This document shows positions 18,574-26,732 of a stretch of 64,000 nt of DNA, piece by piece. Both the position numbers and the translations under genes were made by a program. Origin of the DNA: Chitinophagaceae bacterium (lineage in GTDB: Bacteria; Bacteroidota; Bacteroidia; Chitinophagales; UBA10324); contig CANJII010000005.1 of the NCBI GenBank assembly GCA_947474435.1, positions 61,626 to 125,625 on the forward strand. Reading direction: 5' to 3'. The notes below the pieces were generated by a model. That model was not told the DNA's origin, ran no database searches, and saw nothing but the letters and a program-made list of their open reading frames with translations. Position 1 is the stretch's first letter. The number at the start of each line of letters is the position of its first letter.

Positions 18574-20541
18574 ATGAAAAAAATAATGTTCATCTCATTG
18601 GTAGTTGCAGGTGTTGCAATTTCTTTTGTTGGATGTAAAACACACAGTACTCAGTCTGCGGTTTCCGGTGATGCAGCATCTAAAGTGTATGTTGCTCCAG
18701 GTAAGTATGACGAATTTTACAATTTCGTTTCCGGTGGTTTCAGCGGACAAATGGCTGTGTATGGTTTACCATCAGGTCGTTTGTTTCGTGTGATGCCTGT
18801 TTTTTCTGCTGACCCACAAAGTGGTTATGGTTATACTGAAGAAACCAAAGCCATGTTAATGACCAGTAATGGCTGGATTCCATGGGACGATTTGCACCAT
18901 GTTGCGCTGTCTGAAACAAAAGGTATTCACGATGGTCGCTGGGCATTCGGAAACGGAAACAACACGCCAAGAGTAGCGCGAATTAATTTAAAAACTTTCG
19001 AAACGGAAGAGATCATTGAATTGCCAAACAGTAATGGTAATCACTCTTCACCTTTCATAACGGAAAACACAGAATATGCAGTTGCCGGAACACGATTCTC
19101 AGTTCCGTTAGATGACAACAACGATGTATCCATTGATTCATACAAACAGAATTTCCACTCTACAGCAAGCTTCATTAAAGTTGATCCTGAAACAGGTCAC
19201 TTAAGTATAGCATTTCAGGTGATGTTGCCTGGGGTTAATCTTGATTTATCAAGAGCAGGAAAAGGTCCGAGCCACGATTGGTTTTTCTTTTCTTGCTACA
19301 ATTCTGAACAAGCCAATACTTTATTGGAAGTAAACGCATCACAAAAAGATAAAGACTTTGTAGTTGCTGTGAACTGGAAAAAAGCTGAAGAATATGCTGC
19401 TGCAAACAAAGGAAAAAAGATGAGCGTGAAGTATGCCCATAATTTTTATGATGAAGGAAAACAAATGGCAACAACAGATTGGGGAACAGAAGTTCAGGTG
19501 TTAGACCCTGCAAATTGTCCAGACATGGTTTACTTAATGCCTTGTCCGAAATCACCACACGGTTGCGATGTGAATCCTACTGGCGAATACATTGTTGCCA
19601 GCGGAAAATTAGCTGCGGTTATTCCTGTTTTCTCATTTGCTAAAATGCAGAAGGCAATTGCTGATAAAACTTACGATGGGGATTATGGTGGAATTCCTGT
19701 GTTGAAATACGATGCAGTGTTGTATGGCGAAGTTCAAAAACCGGGTCTTGGTCCGTTGCATACTGAGTTTGATGATAATGGAAATGCTTATACTTCATTC
19801 TTTGTTTCATCTGAAATAGTGAAATGGAATGTGAAAGATTTGAAAGTATTGGATCGCGTTCCTACTTATTATTCAATCGGTCACTTGTGTGTTCCGGGTG
19901 GATGCACTGCCAAACCTTGGGGCAAGTATGTAATTGCTTACGATAAAATTACAAAGGATCGTTACCTTCCAACAGGTCCTGAGCTTTGTCAGGCTGCACA
20001 GCTGTACGATATCAGTGGTGAGAAAATGAAACTGCTTTTAGATTTTCCAACCATTGGTGAACCTCACTATGCTGAAGCAATTCCTGCTGATTTAATTATG
20101 AAGAACAGCATGAAGTTTTATAAAATTGAAGAAAATAATAATGCTTATGTGTGCAAGAGTGAAAAAGATGCAAAGGTGGTACGCACCGGAAATCGTGTTG
20201 ATGTTTACATGACAGCTATTCGCTCACACTTGGCTCCTGATAATATTGAAGGAATTAGAATGGGTGATGAAGTTTACTTCCATGTAACAAATCTCGAACA
20301 GGATTGGGATGTACCACATGGTTTTGCTGTAAAAGGAAATCAGAATTCTGAAGCATTGATAATGCCTGGACAAACTCGCACTGTAAAATTTGTTCCAACA
20401 AAATCAGGAGTGGTGGCGTTCTATTGCACTGATTTCTGTTCTGCGCTGCACCAGGAAATGCAGGGATACATTCGCGTATCACCGGCAGGATCTAATGTAC
20501 CATTAACTTTTTCGCTCGGAAAAAATCCGGTTGCGAACTAA
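18574..20541 (+). CDS. nosZ: Nitrous oxide reductase, clade II (Sec-type), probable lipoprotein
   Basis: 655 residues. NosZ reduces N2O to N2 in the periplasm using the CuZ and CuA copper centres. The propeller domain holds CuZ histidines in WDDLHHVALSETKGIHDGRW (His 108, 109 and 119), in SPHGCDVNP and in GPLHTEF. The C-terminal cupredoxin domain holds the CuA ligands FYCTDFCSALHQEM (Cys 618, Cys 622, His 626, Met 629) plus His in WDVPHGF. The N-terminus lacks a twin-arginine motif and has a Sec signal peptide, as in clade II enzymes; it ends in a lipobox-like SFVGC (Cys 21), suggesting a lipid anchor. The gene is followed by a strong terminator. Confidence 0.97.
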   Translation: MKKIMFISLVVAGVAISFVGCKTHSTQSAVSGDAASKVYVAPGKYDEFYNFVSGGFSGQMAVYGLPSGRLFRVMPVFSADPQSGYGYTEETKAMLMTSNGWIPWDDLHHVALSETKGIHDGRWAFGNGNNTPRVARINLKTFETEEIIELPNSNGNHSSPFITENTEYAVAGTRFSVPLDDNNDVSIDSYKQNFHSTASFIKVDPETGHLSIAFQVMLPGVNLDLSRAGKGPSHDWFFFSCYNSEQANTLLEVNASQKDKDFVVAVNWKKAEEYAAANKGKKMSVKYAHNFYDEGKQMATTDWGTEVQVLDPANCPDMVYLMPCPKSPHGCDVNPTGEYIVASGKLAAVIPVFSFAKMQKAIADKTYDGDYGGIPVLKYDAVLYGEVQKPGLGPLHTEFDDNGNAYTSFFVSSEIVKWNVKDLKVLDRVPTYYSIGHLCVPGGCTAKPWGKYVIAYDKITKDRYLPTGPELCQAAQLYDISGEKMKLLLDFPTIGEPHYAEAIPADLIMKNSMKFYKIEENNNAYVCKSEKDAKVVRTGNRVDVYMTAIRSHLAPDNIEGIRMGDEVYFHVTNLEQDWDVPHGFAVKGNQNSEALIMPGQTRTVKFVPTKSGVVAFYCTDFCSALHQEMQGYIRVSPAGSNVPLTFSLGKNPVAN

Positions 20542-20562
20542 ACATTAATTAAAAAACTCCAC

Positions 20563-20635
20563 TGGCAGAAGGGGATCTGCCAACAATCAGGATGGTGGAT
20601 ACTGTCCGCCTTTTATAGGGCGGACAGTTTTTTTT
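20563..20635 (+). terminator. Double hairpin terminator after nosZ
   Basis: A first 7-bp hairpin (arm TGGCAGA at 20563-20569, complement at 20576-20582) is followed by a 10-bp hairpin (arm ACTGTCCGCC at 20601-20610, complement at 20619-20628) with a run of eight or more T. This is the strongest terminator in the nos block and lies between nosZ and its maturation genes. Confidence 0.88.
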
Positions 20636-20658
20636 AAGTCAGATTAAATTCGTTCATT

Positions 20659-20675
20659 ATTATTCGTTGAATAAT
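20659..20675. promoter_or_regulatory. Palindrome upstream of the nos maturation genes
   Basis: Seven-base arms (ATTATTC and complement) surround GTT. A second, wider inverted repeat (ATTAAATTC near 20643 and GAATTTAAT near 20703) encloses it. It lies 55 bases before the NosB/NosL-like start, after the nosZ terminator, so it is a candidate operator for a separate promoter. It does not match the FNR-like site upstream of the cytochrome gene. Confidence 0.35.
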
Positions 20676-20729
20676 TTTTTTTCAAGTAAATTCTCGAACA
20701 GAATTTAATTCAAAACAAAAAACAAAATC

Positions 20730-21758
20730 ATGACTACACATAATAAGTCGCATAAATTATCAGCCATATCAAGGGTGTTAATTGCGATTGGTTCACTTTC
20801 ATTCATAGCAAGTTATTTTTTTCCAATCTGGTCCATTCAGTTATGGGCTCCTCAGTATCCCGAAGGATTGGAAATGTTTATCTGGCACAATAACATTACA
20901 GGAGATGTAAACACCATCAACGGACTGAATCACTACATCGGAATGAAAATGATTAAGGTCGAAATGTTTCCTGAATTTAAAGTACTGGGAATTCTCGTTG
21001 GCATTTATATGGTTTGGGGATTATTGGTTTCCATCACCGGATCATTCAAATTATTAATTTCATTTTTTATTGGTGATGTGCTTTTTGCTGTTGCAGCCTT
21101 GGCTGATTTTTTTCGCTGGGGTTACGATTATGGTCATCACTTAAATCCGCATGCAGCCATTCAGGTTCCGGGAATGAGTTACCAGCCTCCATTAATCGGA
21201 TACAAACAATTATTAAATTTCGAAGCCATCAGCAGGCCGTACATTGCAGGCTGGATAATTGTTATTGCAGGGGTAATTACTTTTTTAGTTTTATTTTTTG
21301 AATGGATGAAAAGACGAAAACACAATAAGCGCTTGCCACATGTTTTTAGTTTAATTGGATTGCTGATGTTGTTATCGTTTTCGTCATGCTCCCAAACTGT
21401 TGAGCCAATAAAAATCGGTACTGATAATTGTACTTATTGTCAAATGACGATTATGAAAAACAACAATGGAGGAGAAATTATTTCTAAAAAAGGGAAAGTT
21501 TTTAAGTTCGATGACATGGGATGCTTGCGTGATTTTATTGCAGATAAAAAAATTGCAGCAAGCGATATTTCAAAAATATTTCTTAATGAAATGGAATCGG
21601 GAACCATGGTAGAATCATCATTGCTTGCCTTGATAAAAAACGATTCGTTTAAAACCCCGATGAACTATAATATTATTGCAGTGAAAAAAGAAAAAGCGAA
21701 AGATTATCTTTCAAAAAAAGGGAGCACCGAAGTTGATTTGAACGAATGGTTAAAATAA
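20730..21758 (+). CDS. nosL: NosB-like membrane domain fused to NosL copper chaperone
   Basis: 342 residues in two parts. Residues 1-192 have about four membrane helices and resemble the small membrane protein NosB of epsilonproteobacterial nos clusters. Residues 220-342 are NosL, the copper-binding lipoprotein that helps load CuZ; DNCTYCQM (Cys 234, Cys 237, Met 239) is the copper motif. At the junction an in-frame ATG (21306, Met 193) begins MKRRKHNKRLPHV, a hydrophobic stretch and the lipobox SFSSC (Cys 220): a complete lipoprotein signal peptide. The locus may therefore make a fusion, a separate NosL from the internal start, or both. It overlaps nosD by 13 bases. Confidence 0.8.
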   Translation: MTTHNKSHKLSAISRVLIAIGSLSFIASYFFPIWSIQLWAPQYPEGLEMFIWHNNITGDVNTINGLNHYIGMKMIKVEMFPEFKVLGILVGIYMVWGLLVSITGSFKLLISFFIGDVLFAVAALADFFRWGYDYGHHLNPHAAIQVPGMSYQPPLIGYKQLLNFEAISRPYIAGWIIVIAGVITFLVLFFEWMKRRKHNKRLPHVFSLIGLLMLLSFSSCSQTVEPIKIGTDNCTYCQMTIMKNNNGGEIISKKGKVFKFDDMGCLRDFIADKKIAASDISKIFLNEMESGTMVESSLLALIKNDSFKTPMNYNIIAVKKEKAKDYLSKKGSTEVDLNEWLK

Positions 21759-23020
21759 GAAAGACAGTATTAGCAGTTGCATTTTTATTAACCTTGTTTT
21801 CATTTCATATTGAAGCGAAACAAATTCTTGTTTCGAAAAACGGTAACGGAATTTCTTCTTTAAAAACTGCACTCACTAAAGTTTCTGCCGGCGATACAAT
21901 AATTATTTCCGAAGGAATTTATCCGGAACACGGAATACTCATTCATATTCCAGTTACAATCATCGGAAAAAATTTTCCTGTGATTGACGGCGAGGCGAAG
22001 GGGCAAATATTTTATATTGATACAAGCCTTGTAACTATCACAGGTTTGATAATTCAGAATACCGGATTCTCGTCAATGGATGATGTGGCAGGAATAAGAA
22101 CGCAACATGTTTCTCACATTACCATTTCGGGAAATAAATTTTTGAATTGTTGTTACGCCATTTTTTTAGCAGCGAGCAATCACTGCATCATTCAAAATAA
22201 TTTTATAAAAGGAAATCCTGCTAATCAGCAATTGGCAGGAAACGGAATTCATTGCTGGCAAAGTATTAATTGTGATATAAACCACAATGAGATAACAGGA
22301 CAACGAGATGGAATTTATTTTGAGTTCGTGCAGGGTTCAACCATTTCTGATAATCACAGTTATGAAAACATGCGTTATGGATTGCATTTTATGTTCAACG
22401 ACAATAATCGTTTTGTCAAAAATTATTTTGAAAACAATGGTTCTGGTGTAGCAGTGATGTTCAGTAAAAATATTACGATGCTCAACAATACTTATCGCGA
22501 TAACTGGGGAGCAAGTGCTTATGGTTTGCTGCTGAAAGAAATTAATGACAGTTATGTATTATACAATCACTTCGAAAAAAATACGGCTGCTGTCTATATG
22601 GAAGGTTGTAATCGAATTGTTTTTTCGCGCAACGATTTCATACAGAATGGCTGGGCTATTCGGGTGCAGGCAAGTTGCATGAATAACACCATCGCTTTTA
22701 ATAATTTTTCAGGAAACACTTTTGACATTGCAACAAATGGTTCACTCTCGTTAAATATTTATTCAGGAAATTATTGGGAGCAATATGAAGGATATGATTT
22801 GAATAAAAACGGAATCGGAGATATTCCATTCCGTCCTGTAAGCGTGTTCAGCATGTTCAGTGAGAATATGCCGGAAAGCATGGTAATGATGCGCAGCTTT
22901 TGTGTAACATTGCTCGATAAGATTGAAAAAGTTATACCGGGTGTAATTCCGGAAGACTTGATTGATAATTCCCCAATGATGAAAAAAATAAACAATGCTT
23001 ATCCGGGTTCAGGAACTTAG
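21746..23020 (+). CDS. nosD: NosD, periplasmic maturation factor for NosZ
   Basis: 424 residues with a signal peptide (cleavage near FHIEAK) and a right-handed beta-helix made of repeated short rungs (NxFxxN, NxxxxN patterns) that form the CASH domain. Late residues (GYDLNKNGIGDIPFRPV) match the conserved NosD end. NosD works with the NosFY ABC transporter to build the copper-sulfur CuZ centre. The ATG lies inside the end of the preceding gene (13-base overlap) and the 3' end overlaps nosF by 26 bases, so translation is probably coupled. Confidence 0.93.
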   Translation: MVKIRKTVLAVAFLLTLFSFHIEAKQILVSKNGNGISSLKTALTKVSAGDTIIISEGIYPEHGILIHIPVTIIGKNFPVIDGEAKGQIFYIDTSLVTITGLIIQNTGFSSMDDVAGIRTQHVSHITISGNKFLNCCYAIFLAASNHCIIQNNFIKGNPANQQLAGNGIHCWQSINCDINHNEITGQRDGIYFEFVQGSTISDNHSYENMRYGLHFMFNDNNRFVKNYFENNGSGVAVMFSKNITMLNNTYRDNWGASAYGLLLKEINDSYVLYNHFEKNTAAVYMEGCNRIVFSRNDFIQNGWAIRVQASCMNNTIAFNNFSGNTFDIATNGSLSLNIYSGNYWEQYEGYDLNKNGIGDIPFRPVSVFSMFSENMPESMVMMRSFCVTLLDKIEKVIPGVIPEDLIDNSPMMKKINNAYPGSGT

Positions 23021-23711
23021 CAAATCGTTCAGAAAATTAGAAGTGCTGAAAAATGTTTCAGTGTCGTTTGAAGCCAATCAATGTGTGGCCATCATTGGTC
23101 CGAATGGTTCAGGCAAAACCACTTTTATAAAATCTGTTTTGGGAATGGTGATTCCCGACAGCGGAGAAATTATAGTGAGTGATAAGAACATTAAAAATAA
23201 TTTTCATTACCGCGAAGCAATCGGCTACATGCCTCAAATAGGCAGGTATCCCGAGAATACCACAATGGGTCAGCTCTTCAGTATGATAAAAGATATTCGC
23301 AAACACAATGGTGTTTCTTTGGATGAAGAGTTGATTGAATCATTTCATCTTCCGGCTTTATACAACAAAAGAATGCGCACGCTTTCTGGCGGAACTCGAC
23401 AAAAAGTTAGCGCGGCCCTTTCGTTTTTATTTAACCCTGAAATTCTGATTCTCGATGAACCCACCGCGGGATTAGACCCATTGAGTGCTGAAATATTAAA
23501 AGATAAAATTCAGCAAGAGCGCAAAAAAAATAAATTGATACTCATCACTTCACACATCATGAATGACTTGGATGAATTGAGTTCGCATGTGATGTACATG
23601 CTGGAAGGCAACCTCATGTTTTTTAAAACGATGGAAGAATTGAAAGCTGAAACAGGAGAGGAGCGACTCGGAAAAGCAATGGCGAAACTGATGAAGCAAC
23701 AAACCAACTGA
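22995..23711 (+). CDS. nosF: NosF, ABC transporter ATP-binding protein
   Basis: 238 residues with Walker A GPNGSGKT (35-42), the signature LSGGTRQK near residue 132 and Walker B ILILDEPTAGLDP near 150, followed by the switch His in ITSHIMNDLDEL. NosF energises the NosY permease, probably moving a sulfur species to the periplasm for CuZ assembly. It overlaps nosD by 26 bases and is followed by nosY after 10 bases. Confidence 0.93.
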   Translation: MLIRVQELSKSFRKLEVLKNVSVSFEANQCVAIIGPNGSGKTTFIKSVLGMVIPDSGEIIVSDKNIKNNFHYREAIGYMPQIGRYPENTTMGQLFSMIKDIRKHNGVSLDEELIESFHLPALYNKRMRTLSGGTRQKVSAALSFLFNPEILILDEPTAGLDPLSAEILKDKIQQERKKNKLILITSHIMNDLDELSSHVMYMLEGNLMFFKTMEELKAETGEERLGKAMAKLMKQQTN

Positions 23712-23721
23712 AACCGAAAAC

Positions 23722-24486
23722 ATGAAATTAGTTAAGTATATATTTTTCGATTTGGTGCGCAGCCGGTTTGTGTTTTTTTATTTTTTGCTGCTGCTGCTTT
23801 TCACCGGAACATTTATTCTGTTGCAGGATGATGTATCGAAAGTGCAATTGAGTTTACTGAACATTATCATTTTAGTAGTTCCGTTGGTGAGTGTGATTTT
23901 TGCGACCATTCATTGGTATAATTCCGCTGAGTTTATTGAAGTATTACTGGCGCAACCTGTCAGCCGCAAACGAATTTTCATCAGCGAATTTGTGGCGTTG
24001 AGTTTAGCAGTTGGCGGCGCATTTATTTTAGCAACCGGAATTCCGTTGTTGATTTTTTATCCAGATGCAGTTTCGTTGTTGCTGATGGTTGGAGGATTTT
24101 TTCTCACCATTATTTTTATCGCACTTGCATTCTGGTCTGCAGTATTCACACGCGATAAAGCAAAAGGAATAGGATTGAGTTTAGTGTTGTGGTTGTATTT
24201 CTCATTGATATACGATGGATTGGTTTTAATGCTCATGTTCAACTTCAGCGATTATCCGATTGATAAAATTGTGGTGGTGTTGCTCTCATTAAATCCGGTT
24301 GATGTTTCAAGAGTAATGGTGCTCATGAAAATGGAAATGAGCGCAATGCTTGGATACAGTGGAGCAGTGTTTACCGATTTTCTCGGAAGCAGTGTTGGAC
24401 TGATTTACTCAATCGTGTTACTCATCATTTGGTCAATCGTTCCTTTCTTCTGGGCATTAAGAAAATTTTCAAAAAAAGATTTGTAG
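23722..24486 (+). CDS. nosY: NosY, ABC transporter permease
   Basis: 254 residues with six membrane helices in the arrangement of ABC-2 type permeases and the segment EVLLAQPVSRKRIFISEF, the cytoplasmic coupling region shared by NosY proteins. It forms the membrane part of the NosDFY complex. It lies in a tight series, 10 bases after nosF and 3 bases before the next gene. Confidence 0.9.
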   Translation: MKLVKYIFFDLVRSRFVFFYFLLLLLFTGTFILLQDDVSKVQLSLLNIIILVVPLVSVIFATIHWYNSAEFIEVLLAQPVSRKRIFISEFVALSLAVGGAFILATGIPLLIFYPDAVSLLLMVGGFFLTIIFIALAFWSAVFTRDKAKGIGLSLVLWLYFSLIYDGLVLMLMFNFSDYPIDKIVVVLLSLNPVDVSRVMVLMKMEMSAMLGYSGAVFTDFLGSSVGLIYSIVLLIIWSIVPFFWALRKFSKKDL

Positions 24487-24489
24487 CTG

Positions 24490-25722
24490 ATGGAAGAAAA
24501 TGTTTTCAGAAAAAGATTTTTAGTTGCACTGTTTAATTTTTTAGTGATTGCTTCCATCGGCACATTGCTTCGCTATGTATTTATTCATGAAGTAAAAATT
24601 GTTGGTGATTACAAACATGTGCTTCACGCACACTCGCACATTGCCATGATGGGCTGGGTGTTCATGGCCTTGTTTGCTTCCTTGCTTTTTGCTTTCACAC
24701 CACAAACTTCAAACAGAAAGCTGTATCACATTTTATTCTGGATCAATCAGGTGAACTGCATGGTGCTGATTGTGAATTTCTGGATTCATGGGTATGATTT
24801 TGTGAGCATCATTCTTTCAACCATTTATGTTGTTATCACATATGTTTTCGCTATAAATATTTTTCGCGATATGAAAAATGTTTTAATAAATCCCATTGCG
24901 AAAAGATTGGTTCAGTTCGCTTTGTTTTTTTTATTTCTATCTACTATTGGCTTGTGGGCTATTGGACCTGTGCTAACTAATTTACATGGTTCGCAAAAAG
25001 TGATTTGGTATTATTTGTTAGTGCAGTTCTATATTCATTTTCAATACAACGGCTGGTTTATTTTCAGTTGCCTTGCTTTGTTTTTCAGTTTATCAAAAAA
25101 TAATTCTGTTGAAAATAAATTTCACATAACACCGGTTTACTGGATGGTGGCAAGTGCGCTTACTACTTATTGCTTAAGCATCTTTTGGGGATTTCCTGAT
25201 TACCACATCTTCCTGAATATTTCGCTGGCAGCAGCTTTCTTCCAGTTGTATTTCACCATTCAATTATTCCGAAAAAATAAAAATGTGGTGAAAGAAATTT
25301 TCAGCGAATTAAAATCGGGAGTAAAAATTTTATTTATCATTTCATTTTCTGCATTAATTGTCAAACAACTTTTACAGGTAATAATTATTTATCCTGAAAT
25401 GGCGCATGCTTCTTTTGTATTGCGTAATTATGTTATTGCATACCTGCATTTAACATTCCTTGGAGTTACTACAGTTTTTATTCTTGGTTATGCGTGGCAG
25501 AAAAATGCATTGGTAATTCAATCGGTTTTTTCAAAAATTATTATCAGTACTATTGTAATCAGCATTTTTGCAATTGAACTTTTGCTTTCTATAATGGGAA
25601 GTTTATCATGGGCAGGCAGGCAAACTGTTCCGCTTTTTTATCAGTTGGTTTTTATTTTTTCGTTTGCGATTGTTTTGAGTTTATTGATTGTGCTGATAGT
25701 GAATAGTAGAAAGAAAGCATGA
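24490..25722 (+). CDS. His-rich polytopic membrane protein in the nos operon, unknown function
   Basis: 410 residues, about 11-12 membrane helices. Helix-embedded histidines recur in motifs: YKHVLHAHSHIAMMGW near residue 45, VQFYIHFQYNGW near 180 and YVIAYLHLTFLG near 325. Such spacing is reminiscent of subunit I of haem-copper or NO reductases, but I cannot identify the full ligand set, and no proton-channel signature is clear. It begins three bases after nosY, so it is almost certainly co-transcribed with the NosZ maturation genes. Possible roles are quinol oxidation, haem or copper handling, or NO sensing; none is shown. Confidence 0.6.
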   Translation: MEENVFRKRFLVALFNFLVIASIGTLLRYVFIHEVKIVGDYKHVLHAHSHIAMMGWVFMALFASLLFAFTPQTSNRKLYHILFWINQVNCMVLIVNFWIHGYDFVSIILSTIYVVITYVFAINIFRDMKNVLINPIAKRLVQFALFFLFLSTIGLWAIGPVLTNLHGSQKVIWYYLLVQFYIHFQYNGWFIFSCLALFFSLSKNNSVENKFHITPVYWMVASALTTYCLSIFWGFPDYHIFLNISLAAAFFQLYFTIQLFRKNKNVVKEIFSELKSGVKILFIISFSALIVKQLLQVIIIYPEMAHASFVLRNYVIAYLHLTFLGVTTVFILGYAWQKNALVIQSVFSKIIISTIVISIFAIELLLSIMGSLSWAGRQTVPLFYQLVFIFSFAIVLSLLIVLIVNSRKKA

Positions 25723-25728
25723 ACAGTT

Positions 25729-26343
25729 CAAACCAACAATACGAACTTTTTTATGTTTGAGATAAAGACTCACCCACGAAAAACAACAATCCGACTTATT
25801 GCGCATCCACCCTCTCTCTTTTCGAACTTAAAAAATCAGTCAGACTTTTTTGTGAAAAGAAAGAGGGAGAAAAATAAACAGCAAACAAAAAACTCTGATT
25901 AATGAATTACTCCCTCTCTGCTTTCTTGTTTTACTTTTTTGTTTGCTTGACTCTGAAAGGAGAGAGGGTGAAAATATTTCTGCTCTGATTGATAGCTGTG
26001 CGCGGGAGAGTTTTTTACAAACCAACAATACGAACTTTATTATGTTTGATGGGATGACTCACCCACGAAAAACATCAGTCAGACTGAATGCGCATCCACC
26101 CTCTCTCTTTTCGAACTTAAAAAATCACGCAGACTTTTTCGGGAAAAGAAAGAGGGAGAAAAATAAACAGCAAACAAAAAACTCAGATTAATGAATTACT
26201 CCCTCTCTGCTTTCTTGTTTTACTTTTTTGTTTGACTCTGAAAGGAGAGAGGGTGAAAATATTTCTGCTCTGATTGATAGCTGTGCGCGGGAGAGTTTTT
26301 TACAAACCAACATTACGAACTTTATTATGTTTGATTGGATGAT
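25729..26343. repeat. Tandem repeat of a 285-289 bp hairpin-rich element (two copies plus a partial third)
   Basis: Unit 1 is 25729-26017 (289 bp), unit 2 is 26018-26302 (285 bp), and a partial third copy runs from 26303 to about 26343. Each unit holds nested inverted repeats: an outer pair of 16-base arms starting CACCCTCTCTC with one mismatch, an inner pair based on GAAAGAGGGAG/CTCCCTCTCTG, and a pair GCAAACAAAAAA with its complement. Small reading frames inside differ only as repeat copies do and look non-coding. The element sits between two membrane-protein genes of the nos string. It resembles a MITE or REP-like element or a structured RNA. Confidence 0.85.
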
Positions 26344-26358
26344 GATGAAGTTGGAAAA

Positions 26359-26646
26359 ATGAAAACATTTCTTCGCCCGTTTGTTTTTATGGTGATGATC
26401 GTAAATGCATTTGGTTTTTATTGGGGAATGCAACCGCAGGCAATTGGACCTTATGTAGCGATGTTCTTTTTACTCATCAATTTTATGCTGGTAGTAGTGG
26501 GAGTTGTTAAAGTAATTCTACTGCAGAGAAAAAAGGCTGAAATAAATTACCCGATACATTATGTGTTAGTCATGCTTATTCCGGTAACAGCGCAGTTAAT
26601 TTTATTTCTGCTGATTGATTTGTTTGCGCGAAAAGGAGGGTGCTGA
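26359..26646 (+). CDS. Small membrane protein after the tandem repeat, unknown function
   Basis: 95 residues from the ATG at 26359 (an upstream ATG at 26335 would add eight acidic residues encoded at the edge of the repeat). Three hydrophobic segments are separated by basic loops: FLRPFVFMVMIVNAFGFYWG, then a middle helix, then LVMLIPVTAQLILFLLIDLF. The protein looks like a genuine inner-membrane protein. It is the last plus-strand gene of the nos string, but the intervening repeat makes co-transcription uncertain. I do not recognise the family. Confidence 0.55.
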   Translation: MKTFLRPFVFMVMIVNAFGFYWGMQPQAIGPYVAMFFLLINFMLVVVGVVKVILLQRKKAEINYPIHYVLVMLIPVTAQLILFLLIDLFARKGGC

Positions 26647-26656
26647 AATTTTCATA

Positions 26657-26675
26657 CCTGCCTGCGGCAAGCAGG
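26657..26675. repeat. Short palindromic repeat CCTGCCTGC...
   Basis: A 19-base imperfect palindrome (arm CCTGCCTGC with one mismatch) just after the small membrane protein stop codon. Similar GC-rich palindromes are scattered through many Bacteroidota genomes; only one copy is in this window. It could act as a terminator stem but has no T-run. Confidence 0.45.
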
Positions 26676-26732
26676 AGAGATGAATATGCCGAAATTGATG
26701 TGGCGTTCATACCAGTTGCCGGAATTAGTGCA

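Noticed and set aside
25840..26433. Reading frames of 62-82 codons on both strands within the tandem repeat
   Set aside because: They follow the repeat copies and stem arms, start and stop at unrelated points, and have no plausible protein features.
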